Notes: a model not told the origin generated them from the sequence alone. A DNA stretch of 64,000 bases from Dryococelus australis (GCA_029891345.1 CM057009.1:294997966-295061965); one strand, 5' to 3'; counted from the stretch's first letter, positions 11,870-23,299 are shown. Numbers and translations are program-made.

Positions 11870-12192
11870 ACGTTACTGGGCCGGAATAAATAACATGTTG
11901 CCTAGCTTACCGAAAAGACAAAGATACTGTATCGGAATCGGCCCAGAATATTATTTGAGATATTGGCGACATATTGACTGTAAGATATCATGCCGACATA
12001 ATATCGGTGATATCTAACCATTGTCCTAAATAATACAGTGGGCGATTGTCGTTATCCTAATGGCTAATACTCCGTCAGAAAAAATACATCAGGCTATTGT
12101 CAGAGGGCTATATTCTTGCCTATAAACGACAGTTGCCGATAGTGCTGGTATCGGGCCGGCAATTTGCCGACAGGTTGTGTTTGCTGGGTCAC
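11870..12192. repeat. Possible MITE with GGGCCGG / CCCAGCAAACAC ends
   Basis: Starts near ACTGGGCCGGAATAA and ends near TGTTTGCTGGGTC. Inside, GATAT and CGGC words recur (GATATTGGCGACATATTG, ATGCCGACATAATATCGG). The minus-strand start CCCAGCAAACA resembles a MITE end seen in many animals. No clear target duplication is found, so the call is tentative. Confidence 0.3.
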
Positions 12193-12202
12193 CTCCGCAC
12201 TA

Positions 12203-12759
12203 CACTGAGCAAAATGTTTTGTTGAATCAAACAAAACTTTTTTGGCACAACAAAATTAAGTGTGTGTATAGTGGCAATGAGATATTTTTTAAGAAGCCCA
12301 ATTGTTGAATGTTTTTTTAATACATACACGTCAAATACTCAACCACGTGAGGGAATAAATATTTAATGTTTTGCAGCTTACTTTTTAGTTTCCCATTGAA
12401 CTGGGTTTAGGAGGATGTTTATGCCATAATTAACTATAAATAAATGCACTAAAAAACACTGTTACTATCCTAATTGAAAAAAAAAACTTTAGAGCTCTAT
12501 CTTCGAAAGCAGTTAAATGAACGGCGAAACAAATATATAAGTACAGTTGATTCAATACAATGTTTTGTTGACTCTCTAATTCCTTTTGGTCCATCACAGA
12601 GGGTTTTTTTTTTTAATTCAAGCGTGTATTTTGTTACATGTACAAAATTAATTTCGTTGCTTTTCAAGTTTTGTTTACTCAACGAAATATTTTATTGGGA
12701 CAACGAAATATATATTTGCCCCTATACTAACAAACATTTTGCTGTTTGTTCTTTCACTG
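12203..12759. mobile_element. CACTGAG element, copy 1 (AACAAA-rich non-autonomous transposon)
   Basis: Left end CACTGAGCAAAATGTTTTGT, diverged right end ...TTTCACTG at 12759. The outer 150-200 bp on each side are packed with AACAAA/TTTGTT words. The interior (TAGAGCTCTATCTTCGAA, CAGTTGATTCAATACAAT) is shared with the copies at 13042 and 15946. Only a low-complexity frame (12474-12821) crosses it, so it is non-coding. CACTG ends plus subterminal repeats suggest a CACTA/EnSpm-like or other CAC-ended superfamily; no protein confirms it. Confidence 0.7.
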
Positions 12760-13041
12760 TTTTTTGCATACTACACTGGACACGCTTAATGAACTCTACA
12801 GGAGTTTTCGCACCGAAGTGACAAGTACGAGGTGATAGATAGCACGTTGCTAGTGGAATGTCACGTGACATGACACCCTTTCACTCAGAAGTGGCTTGAT
12901 GCGCGACATCTGTCACGTGACATTTTCTATGCCATTCCGGAATGGTCCAGGACAGTTTTTTTTTGGCGTGTCACGTGCTCTTCAGTGACGCAAGCGCAGT
13001 GAGTGGCCTAGGCGCGAGGCGAGACTGGTGCATTGATGTTA
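12760..13041. promoter_or_regulatory. Spacer with three CACGTG (E-box/CLEAR-type) palindromes
   Basis: CACGTG occurs at 12862-12867, 12914-12919 and 12972-12977. The first two lie in the longer palindrome TGTCACGTGACA. Three such sites in about 115 bp is far above chance for a 6-bp word. bHLH factors of the Myc/MITF/USF type bind this word. It lies between two transposon copies, so it may simply be repeat-internal sequence. Confidence 0.4.
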
Positions 13042-13794
13042 CACTGAGAAAAATGTTTTGTTGGAGTAAACAACATTTGTTTAGTGCAACCAATTAGTTT
13101 GTTTGTATAGAGGCAATGAAATGTTTGGTTGCTGAAACCAAATTATGTTGTTGTTCTCATTTGGTTGCGCAAACTGTAAGATTTGGTTGGTGCAACTTAA
13201 GAGTTGTTTGGCTACACGTTCATTAAACAGTTTGGGCCGTTATAAAAAAACTTTACACGTTCGACCGAGTTTCAAACTTAGACCAACTGCGTCCGAGTTC
13301 TACGCGTTAGTGAGTTCAGCTAACGAGACAACTGGTAGCACTGTAAAGCCTTTAAGTATATATACTGCAAATATTGGGCACTGTGTACAAACGAATATTT
13401 CAAGTTTTACAGCTTTACTTGTCAGTTTCGTGTTACATTGTTTTATTAATGTGTTTATAAGATTGTTAAGCATCGATATACGCACTAATAAAAACGGTTA
13501 CTATCCTAACTGACACAAAAAATACAAACTCTCGAGCTGTATTTTCGAACGAAGGCAGTCAAATGAGCGGCCAAACAAACATATACAGTTGATTCAACAA
13601 AATTAGTTGACAGTCTAATTTTTTTGGCCGAACACAGAGCTTTTGTTTATTCAAACATATATATTTTGTTAGACGAATAAAAGTAATTTTGTTGCTTTTC
13701 AAATTTTGTTTGCTCAACAATATATTTTGTTATGGCAACTAAATATGTATTTGGTCCTATACAAACATATATTTTGTTCGATTTTCTCTCAGTG
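13042..13794. mobile_element. CACTGAG element, copy 2 (best-preserved, 753 bp)
   Basis: Ends are CACTGAGAAAAATG on the left and, inverted, CACTGAGAGAAAAT on the right. The subterminal zones consist of irregular AACAAA/TTTGTTG units with spacers such as TATAGAGGCAATGAAATG (left) and its inverted counterpart (right). The interior (CTAATAAAAACGGTTACTAT, CTCGAGCTGTATTTTCGAA) matches copies 1 and 3. The flanks TTA and CAG do not form an obvious target duplication. No transposase is encoded; the 122-codon frame at 13145-13513 shows no domain. Confidence 0.78.
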
Positions 13795-13796
13795 CA

Positions 13797-14058
13797 GATG
13801 GCAGTGGAGTGGAGAGATTTGGGCGGCTCATAACACCGAGGTCTTGAGAGCCGACGAGGGTGAAGAGAGGTGAGTATGGAGCAGCGCCGGAATACAAGGG
13901 CAGGGGAAGCGGGAGATCCCCGAGAAAACCCGCCGAACAGCGGCATCGTCCATGGACAGTTCTCAAATGAAAATATCCGGGAGCGACCCCTCCGTGAATC
14001 GAAGCCGGTTCGCCTGCGTGGGAAACTAGTAGTCTGACCACCAGACCACCGATGCCCC
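13797..14058 (-). mobile_element. tRNA-derived SINE, family A, copy 2
   Basis: Read on the minus strand it begins GGCATCGGTGGTCTGGTGGT (A box region), then CCGGCTTCGATTCACGG (B box), TCGCTCCCGGATATTTTC, a CCCCTGCCCTTGTATTCCGG block, and ends with CTCTCAAGACCTCGGTGTTA and GAGCCGCCCAAATC. It abuts the right end of a CACTGAG element. It is a Pol III-type retroposon and encodes nothing; frames across it are spurious. Confidence 0.88.
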
Positions 14059-14489
14059 AGTTTATAGTAGAGTTTTCTGTAGTTTGGGGGGGGGGAGGCA
14101 AAATATGGGTAAAACAGGAATTTGAATTTCAACGTCATACGTATTTGTTTAAATGTGCATTTACAGTTTCACAATCTGTGAAATTTCTCTCTTCTATAAG
14201 TATAGTCAGTATTATATTTTAAATTTTATAATTCCAATACATAATGTTTTATACGAATCACGTTTTATAAACCAGGTGTCCCAGGATTTTTGTAGATGTA
14301 CTTATATTGCAGTTTCACACTTGACTTCTGCCACCCAACTCTAGTCTCTTCGGTGTGAAAGCCCAATACAATGATCATCATTGGCTGCTATTCGGACATT
14401 GGGGCGATGAGCTGAATTTTCCTCATTTAAACGTCCTGTATTATGTAACAGGATTTTTAATATATCCTACCTAGTGAGGAGGTGATTTG

Positions 14490-14705
14490 ACATACCTTGA
14501 ACCTCGCATGCGAGGGGACCTTGTTTCGAATCCCGGTCAAGCCACCATGATTTGCGTTTTCCATGATTTCTTGAAATCACTTCAGCAGGCGAATGCTACA
14601 ATGGTTTCTTACAACAGGCCATGGCCGATTCCTACTCCGTTCCTGTATGTCCGATCAGCCTGCTTCATCTTTAATGACATCACTGTCAATAAGAAACTAA
14701 CTTTG
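14490..14705 (+). mobile_element. tRNA-derived SINE, family C
   Basis: A B-box-like GTTTCGAATCCCGGTCAAGC follows a GCATGCGAGGGGACC stretch that fits a worn tRNA head. The body holds TTTCCATGATTTCTTGAAAT, CAGGCCATGGCCGATTCCTA, TGTATGTCCGATCAG and GACATCACTGTC. This body is one I recognise as a widespread insect SINE type, from memory. The 3' end trails into AAGAAACTAAC. Upstream boundary uncertain. Confidence 0.6.
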
Positions 14706-14895
14706 TGAGATCATTTATTTTGGAAAATGAGATAGAAAATATTATGCCACATGAACTTACGTGAAGACGCGCCCTTGAAAACTGAGCATTCACATCAGTT
14801 TTTGGCAGAATTTCAAAACGCAAGTCAGATGAAACAACAAATTCGTTAGCTTTATCTGTATTAAGAAAAATAACTGTTTCAGTTTACCAAATATA

Positions 14896-15943
14896 CAGTA
14901 CGCTCGATAAATTCCCCTTACAAACTATATAAATGGTAGAGGGGACTGAGTAAATGATCTTTGGAACAGGAACCCATGTCCGGAAACATATCGTTTCCGT
15001 GCTACAACCACTTCAAACCAGGTATTTTACACATGACTGTCCATAATACCTGCCCACACATTGATAGAAAATCTGTGCTGGAATCCCTGGCCATGCGTGG
15101 TATTAGGGTTTTCGTCTGCACAGACATGGCTGTTTCGAGAATCGAGAACACTGTTACTAGTGAATTTACATTCATCTGTGAACAGAGCATGATGTGGGAA
15201 CGGGCTTGTCGGTGCAGCGATGCAGGAACCACGTGCAGAAGTCAACACGTGGTGCAGCATCAGCTGGATCCAAAGACTGTACCCTTTCTAAGTGGTAAAG
15301 ATGTAGTTGTTGCTCATGCAGAATCTCCCAGACTATGCTGGGAGCAACACCCAATTACACGCACAATTGTTCGCGTACTCGCTGACGGGCTCTGTTCAAC
15401 GGGATGCAGTACATCCTCTTCGAATTCGGGAGTGCGGCGTCTCTTTGGAGCACGACAGTCGTTCATTTCGGCGGTGAAGGTACCTTGTTCTCGGAGCAGT
15501 TGCGTAACTGTGGCAAAAAGGGTATGCGATGGTGTCGCACGTTGTGGAAAATGCTCTTGATACAGTCGACGAGCTGCTCTTCCATTACCTTCAGCTGTGC
15601 CATACACAAAGATCATGTATGTGTATTCTGCAAACGTGTACTCAACCATGATAATCGGAGACACTAAGGCTCGTGAATGGGGCTCGAGGTAGAGTATACG
15701 TCGCGTTCCATTAGGCGATTATCTTAACTAATGTACTGCCTACCCTGTTGCATACCAACACAGGCACTTCCGAGCCATTGCTCTTTCCCTCGGCGGAAGT
15801 GGACAAGTGATACATCTGATTTGAAATGGCTGTAGCATGGAAACGGTACGTTTCCGGACATGGGTTCTTGTTCAAAAGATAGTCTACTCAGTCCCCTCTA
15901 CAAGTCCTAGGAGTTTGTAAGGGTGGAATTTCCGAGCAACCTG
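14896..15943 (-). mobile_element. Mariner-like TA transposon with long (about 125 bp) terminal inverted repeats
   Basis: TA duplications at 14894-14895 and 15944-15945. The left end CAGTACGCTCGATAAATTCC pairs with the inverted right end CAGGTTGCTCGGAAATTCCA. Homology continues inward through GAGGGGACTGAGTA, GAACCCATGTCCGGAAAC and GTTTCCGTGCTACAACC, about 125 bp in all. Long inverted repeats of this kind occur with the insect mariner-type transposases that begin with an HTH_DUF4817-like domain, and such a gene lies inside. The element is shorter than a complete one because the C-terminal coding part is deleted. Confidence 0.88.
15027..15664 (-). pseudogene. Mariner-type transposase (HTH_DUF4817-like N-terminus + DDE_3), truncated and frameshifted
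   Basis: The minus-strand reading starts with a VEYTFAEYTYM segment, followed by GRAARRLYQEHFPQRATPSH, the N-terminal helix-turn-helix of this family, then a linker with RRRTPEFEEDVLHPVEQ and a second HTH (TRTIVRVIG). The frame shifts near 15320 (continuing as VWEILHEQQLHLYHLERVQ) and again near 15235, where FTDECKFT carries the first catalytic Asp, followed by RHGQGF-like and NVWAGIM motifs. Sequence then stops at the inverted repeat: the second and third acidic motifs and the C-terminus are gone. The enzyme would insert the element at TA sites, but this copy cannot act. Confidence 0.85.
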
Positions 15944-15945
15944 TA

Positions 15946-17016
15946 TTTGTTTGTGTGGCGTTTGTTTCAGCTAAACGATATTTTGTTGGTACAGCCAAGC
16001 GTGAGTTTCTACAAATGAATGAAAATTGTTCGCATAGCCAAATAATTTACTTAAACTATTTTGTTTTTTTTTTTCAAACACATATTTTGTTGATTCGGTA
16101 TGTTAAACAAATATTTAGTGTATGCAAATATATTGTTACAATTTGTCAACAAAATAATGTGTTTAGTTACGCGTGACATATCGTGAACAAATAATTTATT
16201 TGAACCGTCCAATGATTTTGTTGGTGACACTAATCCACATTGTGGGATCTGGAATACCATATAATAACTATTAGGTTAGATCAGTTTAGGTTAGGTCACA
16301 TTAGGTTATGTGGGGAAGGCATTTAGGTAGACATGATGTAGCACTAGCACAAATAACAATAAAACATTGGGTTTTTATGAAAAGTACCAAAATTAATTAT
16401 GTTCATTTAACAAACTACATGTTTCAATAAACAAAACATCTGTATTGGGCCAAAATATATTAGACTGTGAACAAAATGTTTGGTTGACTCAACTGTATAT
16501 ATTCATTTGGCCACTTAATTTGATTGTCTTCGTTCGAAAATGCAGCTCGAAAAGTATTCCTACAATTAGAATAGTAACAGTGTTTGTTGCTGCATTTACT
16601 TGTTGTTTAACAATGGTATAAACGTCCTAATCAAACAAGTTCAACAGGAAACTAAAAAGCAAAGCTGTAAAACATGAAATATTCCTTTGCGCATGTTGTC
16701 CAGTACTTACATATACTTAAAATCATTCCAATTTCATATGTAGACACTTTAGCTTAGGGTACTATGGCGAAGCTGATCTATGTTCTAATCTCGATCGGGC
16801 TTCAAATTTTATTATATTAATCAATACTGTTTCTTATAAATAGAGCTAAACAAATCTTTGGTTGCACTAACCCAAATATTTGCTCTGGAGCAGCCATACA
16901 AGAACAACAAAGACATTTGGTTACTAAAACAAAGTATTTCATTGCCCCTATTCAAATAATTAATTTGGTTGCACCCAACAAATTTTGTTAGATTCAACAA
17001 AACCTTTTGGTCAGTG
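15946..17016. mobile_element. CACTGAG element, copy 3 (inverted orientation, left part disrupted)
   Basis: The end at 17016 reads ...CCTTTTGGTCAGTG, i.e. CACTGACCAAAAGG inverted. Its subterminal zone (ATTGCCCCTATTCAAATAAT, GGTTGCACCCAACAAATTTT) matches the left zone of copy 2, and the interior (GAAAATGCAGCTCGAAAAGT, CAAAGCTGTAAAACATGAAA) matches copies 1 and 2 inverted. The other end is not found and may lie beyond the mariner element at 14896-15943. A GGTTAGGTTA-like simple stretch lies at 16270-16315. Confidence 0.65.
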
Positions 17017-17691
17017 TACCGAATTTTCATAATTAATAATCTCACAACGTTTGTAACTGGAGTTCAGGATAATCATGTATACTTCTCAACTCCTGGTTGC
17101 TCTCGGAAAATTAAGGTGAAAACGTACACCCAACTATCTATCAAAGTTTATTTCTAATAGGAAGAGCAGGATGCACATTTGAAGTAAGATATGAACAACT
17201 GGTGTATTACGTAACCGACAGAGATAGTTTAGAACAGGACACTGAGGATCCTGTATAACCTGTACTCAAGTATCTTCAGCTACTGCAAAGCGCTTCACTC
17301 TTATTAAAATATTTCAGGGAGCAAACCGGATTTACACCATTAGTTTACATTGAATGTTGTAAAGTGGAAGTAAATCTAGTTTAACTTCAAAACTACCGAT
17401 AAAATATCCTGGTTTTAAGTACCTGACATCCACTGCCTTTACGTATTATATTCGAGTTCTTGATGTCTTTTATTTCCTGCGTTCCTGTTTTACGACACAC
17501 TGTGAACTCGAGTGTAGTTCGCATTACTAGCTGCAGTCGTTCCAGCCCATGATTCCGCATCACAAAATTTAATGCAAAATAAGGGAAACATCCCCGACCA
17601 CTTCCACGAAACTATTTGGTGACTGTGATAAGTTTTGCATTTCCTAGTCTCTCGGAGTTCCTTATTAAATACTTTTCGTAATACTTGCAGT
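17017..17691. other. No gene recognised
   Basis: Unremarkable sequence between repeats; only short frames. Confidence 0.5.
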
Positions 17692-17941
17692 AAAGTGGAG
17701 TAGAGTTGAGGGATTTGGGCGGCTCTTAACATCGAAGTCTTGAGAGCCGACTAGGTTGAAGTGAGGTGAGCACGGAGCAGCGCCGGAACGAAAGTGCGGA
17801 GGAAACGGGAGATCCCCGGGAAAATCCGCCGACCAGCGGCAACGTCCGGAACGATTCCCAAATACGAAACTGCGGCAGCGACCCCGACGGTAAGCGAACC
17901 CGGTTCACGTTGGTCTTACCGCTACACCACTGTGGCCCCAC
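17692..17941 (-). mobile_element. tRNA-derived SINE, family A, copy 3
   Basis: Minus-strand reading: GGGGCCACAGTGGTGTAGCG and GTAAGACC (A box), GGGTTCGCTTACCG (B box), body GGGAATCGTTCCGG and GATTTTCCCGGGGATCTCCC, tail GGCTCTCAAGACTTCGATGT and AAGAGCCGCCCAAATC. The tail contains GGCTCT...AGAGCC, which can form a hairpin. Confidence 0.9.
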
Positions 17942-18225
17942 CAGCAGAAAACTAGTGGTTCTGCATTAGCTTCGAAGGCGTCTTCCATCCAAAGAACCAA
18001 TTTTTACTAAAAACGGTACAAATGTTTTCGACTTTACTTGTTTATGATGAAACTGCAGATGCAGGTTGTTTGTGTAATTTAGTTACGCTGTACGTAAAAT
18101 ACGGATATAATTCACTGCTAGATATCAGCAAAATACACATTTATCGTTGGTGACAGGTTATAGCTAGCGACGCCTGATTACCGTGAAAAGAGTCATGCAC
18201 AGACTAGGCTTCCAAGAACCTTCGC

Positions 18226-18493
18226 GGGGACGCGGTGGTGTAGTGATTAGACTATTCGCCTCCCACCTAAACGAATTGGGTTCGATTTCCGGCGGAGTCG
18301 CTCCCGGATTTTCACATGTGGGAATCGTGCCTGAAAATGCCGCTCGTCAGCGGGTTTTCTCGGGGATTTTTAATTCCCCGCCCTATCATTCAGGCGCTGC
18401 TCCATAGGCTGTTTACCTTGCTTCACCCTCGTCAAGACATTGGTGTTAAGAACCTTCCAACTCTCACCTCTTTTCCACTCCAATATCCTACAC
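18226..18493 (+). mobile_element. tRNA-derived SINE, family A, copy 4
   Basis: GACGCGGTGGTGTAGTGATT and AGACTATTCGCC (A box), GGGTTCGATTTCCGG (B box), GTCGCTCCCGGATTTTCACA, CGGGGATTTTTAATTCCCCG, GCGCTGCTCCAT, and a worn tail CAAGACATTGGTGTTAAGAA. It is opposite in strand to copy 3, 285 bp away. The two could pair in a transcript spanning both. Confidence 0.9.
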
Positions 18494-21400
18494 ACACAAC
18501 CACAACATTCCTTTGGTGATTGGTCGCTTGTCGTAAGGAGATATTTCCTCAGTTTATTTGGCCAATCAGAATTAGGTAGCTCCTAAAATGAACTCCTGAG
18601 ATACACAGACAGGAACTTAAGAACGCCGAATATTTAGTAATAGAGAAGTCAAACGGTGGAGCGTACCTCCAACTCCAGAGTTAAGGCACACATGCCAGAA
18701 AATGGTGTCACTTGCCGGCAATATGGTGGAACGTTGTAAGCCAATCAACGCCTGGAGACAGGCTTGCCAGATGTTTGCCCGGCCAACAGGAGATCTTCCT
18801 CAGAACGCAGTAACCAATAAGACTAAATTTCCGTTTCCGGAGCCGCACGTGGCCAACCAGCAAACGGGTACACTCACAGCGAAGGAACTTCAGCGCCATT
18901 TCACGTCTATGTATTTAACCTATTCTGTGCCTAGAACATGTAACAGTTGAAATAATCTAAACATAAAATGGGCGACAGGCAAAAGTGTTTTGAAGCAAAC
19001 ATATTTATGAGCCCTGACAGCAAAACTCGAGCTCGCCTAGTGACAATTGTTTGGAAATGTGCAGAGCTTCCTCAGAGAATTACCAATACTGAGATCTGTG
19101 TGGTGTCGTATAATAATCCCACCAGCATCACGTCTGGTCGTCTCTTTTTGTGCGACTTCTGTGAGAAACTTTAAGCCTATTGGCGCATTACCGTCCGGTC
19201 CTTCCAGTGAGATTTGCCGTTATTTAAACTCGTTCCTGTTGGGCAATTTTCATTTCCTCGCTAACAAGGACTTCTTTACCGCAACATAACGCTTTTCCGA
19301 TGAAACCGAGAACCCGAGAAAGCGTCTTACTGATTAAGATACAAGTAGAATTGAGACTCCCTCGTTTGGAACTTCAGTATCAAGAATGGACTAAAAACGA
19401 GGAGCGGCTTTCGTACTTGACACCGCTCTATGACCTTTGGACATACGCCACACTAAAGATAAAAAATAATAATTTCGCATAATTGCTTTGATATTACAAA
19501 AAAAATATACAAATATTTGATAAACACTTGCATTCGATTTCTAGCATAAAACGCTCACATTTTGTTGTCAAAATATTAGTGAAATTTGAAAGAATTAAAA
19601 TGTCAATAAATAATTATTCAATTATTTTTATTATTCATACATTTTCGCGTTGTTTTTTCTACGAATCGCTATACGAGAAAGTAACAATACAGCCTTTATA
19701 TAAAAATGATTTTATACATTTGAATTTTCCATAACAAAATATGACGTATAGTTTCAATGAACGTATTATCACATAATTTCGTTTCGGTTCCATTACGTTG
19801 ATATATTAAGATCTCGCTTTGAAGTAAAATCTAAGTTTATTATGTATGTAGTAGTATAGGATTGTGCCGTTTGAATTTTTGACATATTTGGTTTCATAAT
19901 AATTATGTTGTTTGGTAAGTTTAATTCTTTCCTTTAAAGCACAGCTTTTCGTTCCTGGTTTCCACTGCCATCTATCATGCAAAGTTTGAATTCACTTAAA
20001 TATATTTGGTCTCTCAAATATGACAGTCATTATTAAATAGTTAAAATAATTCAAAATGAAAAATAAAATTAGGCAGGTTTCTCGAAAAGTTAAATATTTG
20101 ACAGAAATTTCTGTAAGTTGTAAAATATATTGTCTTTTGTTATTTTAATTTTGTGAACATAAAGTAGGGACTATAACTTTTCAGTTGGCACTTTCTTTTT
20201 CACACGTTGTCATAATTAATGATAAGGATAATATTTTAAGTCAACTTATTTCATCTACAACGCAAATTATTTGTGATGGCTTATGTTCTTTGTGCTGCAC
20301 GACAATCTTCCTGTCGATCTCTGCAATGTTGTTAGTGGCAAGAACATACAAGGTTATCTTTGGTGTTAATGAATGTTTCGCCGAGGTGATTTTCTAAATT
20401 TGGTGATTTAGTTTTTTTCGTCCTTCTTGCACATTTTCTCACCCATGTAACATCTCGAATTTACTGCTGTTTGGCATTTTGCCTTTTTTCTACTATCTGA
20501 TGGTTTGAAATTGAGAATCACCGCCTTCGGCGAGTAATACTGAGTATCGCGCAATTGTTAATGCCTGAGTGTACAACCTATTTCGCGTATTTTGCACAAA
20601 AAGTTCTTTGAATTCTTAAAGTGCGGTGCACTACTTAGGTGATTGCGGTTCTCTAGTTGATGGATGTCGGGTTACTGGCTCTGGAACTTCTGTAAATGGA
20701 ATTATGATCTGGTGTAACCTCTTCAACCGAGGCAACATGCCCTATTAACGATTTTGGCTTGGCGTTTCTGCCAGTTTCTCCAATGGACCAGCGAAACCCA
20801 ACAAAAAGTTATGATTATGGCTTAAATCAATGACCATGCATGAGCTTGCTGCTGCGTTCGGACATTTAATGGTAGTTAAGAAATTTGAAAATATCATTAC
20901 ATTTATGATCATGTAATGCAAATACAAATATTCAAAACAAATTCTATAGATCCTGGGGCCTTGTTGAATATAACCCACTGATTAGGGTATGAAAGTAGAG
21001 TAGCTTCGGGTATTATTGAATACAACATTTTTTAAAATATGAAAACCATAATATTAAAGTTATGGCTACTGGTATTGTGCTAGTACGATACTCAGATTAT
21101 TGTACATTAGTCCAGTAAGTATAAGTACATAAGTATTATTAATGTTTTTGCAATTTGAATTTCTTCCAAAAATCGTAATTTGGGGGCAATATGGAATAGT
21201 ATGAGAAATATGGAATTGAATGAATTTTTAAATAAGTCTTCCTTTTTACTGGCATATCTTCTATAGAAACTATAAAACGTAATAAATGTGTAGTTTGCAA
21301 ATAAATATCAATAACAAAATGTCACAGAAATATTTTAAAAAGTGCCTTAAAATACTAAATACTAACTTTTATTAGGCTTTAGAAACGTATCTATTTGCAA

Positions 21401-22503
21401 AAGTCACAGGCACAATGAATTTTCAATTAAAGAGAACTTATTTACTAACAAATATTTTATAGAGATTATTCCAATTAGCAAATTGCAAATAGAAACAATA
21501 AATGACTGTCTAAAAATAAAAAATTAAAGAGTCTTCAAAAGCTAAACACTAACATTCAGTTGCCTATAGAAAAGCATCTACTTGCAAAGTCTCAGGCATA
21601 GACAAGTGCTTCTGCTCCAGAGCAGTCAGTGTGTGTCCACAATTCACACATTGTGCACTGAACTCACTCATCCCTGTGTGTATCCTCCAAGACCTATGAA
21701 TTGTAATGAGATTGTGAGATCGTCATATTCTATTTGTTTATACAAAATTACTATTTTGTTTGCAATGTTTGTTGTATGGATAGTTAAAAATAATAAGTAT
21801 GTTTAATTATATTTAATTAGCAACAAAAGTTGTTCTGGCTTTAAAATCATCACCCACATAATGAACTTATTTATTATTAAAAGGTGTATATTTTTAACTT
21901 TATGAAATACACACTTGTTTACATTTTTTTGGTTACGGTAAAATAAATACACACACATACATATATATATTCTTTTTAGTATTTTTTTAGAAAATTAACT
22001 TTTAATGTATCATGTATACATTTCACTTATTTTATATAAAGGCCAGAGCACATCCCTATATTAATACCTTAGGTCAACAAACCCTACTCTACACAGGAGT
22101 CTAGATCCCACCTTCCTTTTTATGTATCATCCTTCTGTTGTAACGAAAGTACCTATGATGTTTGAATCCACTTCACTAGGGTGCTTCATAGCAATTGGGA
22201 AGCATGGTGGGGGCCTGCCATGGTGCTGCATTGTTCAGTACAAAGTCCAAGTTGTGCATCGACCAGTGGCGAAGTGTGGCGGGAGCCTGCTGTAGTTCTA
22301 GACACTTTTAGTAACATTGCAAATACATTTTACTCAGAAAGTGATTAAATATTCTGAGGGACCTTGATATATACTTTTTAAAGCGAGAATATTAAATAAA
22401 ATGTGCACCTTTAAGCTTTGGAGGTGCTACATTATATAATTTTTAAATATGGGGAATTTAATTCCAATGGCGACCCACACATGCACGCATGCACACATTC
22501 ACA
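18494..22503. other. Four kilobases without a recognised gene
   Basis: 18.5-19.5 kb has balanced composition and short open frames (for example 18702-18950 and 19047-19289) but no domain. 19.5-22.4 kb is AT-rich. Two partly similar short segments, GGGGGCCTGCCATGGTGC near 22208 and GGCGGGAGCCTGCTG near 22277, suggest a small internal duplication. Confidence 0.5.
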
Positions 22504-22654
22504 CACCACAATCAGCATCACATCCAGCACCAGAATCAGCACCACTATCAGCACTATACACATCACAATCAGGACCACACGCACCACAATCAGCACCACA
22601 TGTAACCACAATCAGCACCACACCACAATCAGCACGACAATCATCACAATCAGT
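22504..22654. repeat. Minisatellite, about 12-bp unit ACCACAATCAGC
   Basis: Irregular tandem units of CACCACAATCAG and close variants. Two frames across it appear open only because of the repeat (Ser/Thr/Ile- or Ala/Pro/Gln/Ser-rich). Confidence 0.92.
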
Positions 22655-22661
22655 GGTAATT

Positions 22662-22745
22662 TATGGGCCATTATGAGTCATTTGTGGGTCACTATTGCTC
22701 ATCAGGAGTCATTAGGGGTCATTTATGAGTCATTGTGGGTCGTGG
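22662..22745. repeat. Short tandem array of GGTCATTTATGAGTCATT-like units
   Basis: Four to five degenerate copies of (G)GTCATT(T/A)(A/G)(T/G)GAGTCATT and GTGGGTCA words directly follow the preceding minisatellite. TGAGTCA-like half sites and GGTCA words are a by-product of the unit. Confidence 0.75.
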
Positions 22746-22781
22746 ACGGTTTCAATGTCACCGATATTCAACATGGGGTTC

Positions 22782-23030
22782 GTAGTCAGTAATGTAATAT
22801 GCTAGCTGACTTTTATGAATTTACTTGGTTTTTTACAATTTTTTTCCTCGAGTGTTTGTTTTCGAGGTCATTTGGGTCATGATCACTGGCACCAATATCG
22901 TGGTAGTAGTCAGTAATGTAATATAGTTGCTGAGTTTTATGAATTTATTCAATTTTTATCATTTTTCTCGAGTTTTTATTTTTAAGGTCATCCGAGGTCA
23001 TAGTTATAGTATCAAGGTCATGGGTCAATG
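22782..23030. repeat. Two tandem 124-bp units with AGGTCA words
   Basis: GTAGTCAGTAATGTAATAT starts at 22782 and again at 22906. Each unit continues with TTTTATGAATTTA, a T-rich stretch, CTCGAGTGTTT/CTCGAGTTTTT and then AGGTCAT repeats. AGGTCA occurs at 22865, 22985, 22995 and 23015. The pair at 22985-23000 is a direct repeat with 4-bp spacing. More GGTCA words occur at 23030-23060 and 23273. Confidence 0.85.
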
Positions 23031-23299
23031 TCAATGTCACCTGGGTCCAACATAGTGGTTAGGTTATGTCATATCATGGCGGCTGGTCGGTTCCAGTCCC
23101 TTAACACCTCTAAACCCAAAGATTTAAATATATTATTATTGTATGTTTTGAAATAATTGTTTTAATAATGTTTTATAAATCCTTGGTAATTTTGTTAGAA
23201 TTTTTAATAATTTTTAGAGTTTTTTGTGAATGTTTTGGATATTTTTACTTTTTGGGTTTGTAACATCATTCAAGGTCACTGTGTCAATTTCAAGGTCTC

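Noticed and set aside
15404..15667. Plus-strand frames in the mariner-like element
   Set aside because: Antisense of the transposase reading on the minus strand.
13797..18493. tRNA genes suggested by A and B boxes
   Set aside because: The boxes head SINEs with non-tRNA bodies repeated several times; no complete cloverleaf with a 3' end is present.
22418..22792. Ser/Thr- and Ala/Pro/Gln-rich open frames over the minisatellite
   Set aside because: The 12-bp repeat is a multiple of three and keeps frames open by itself.
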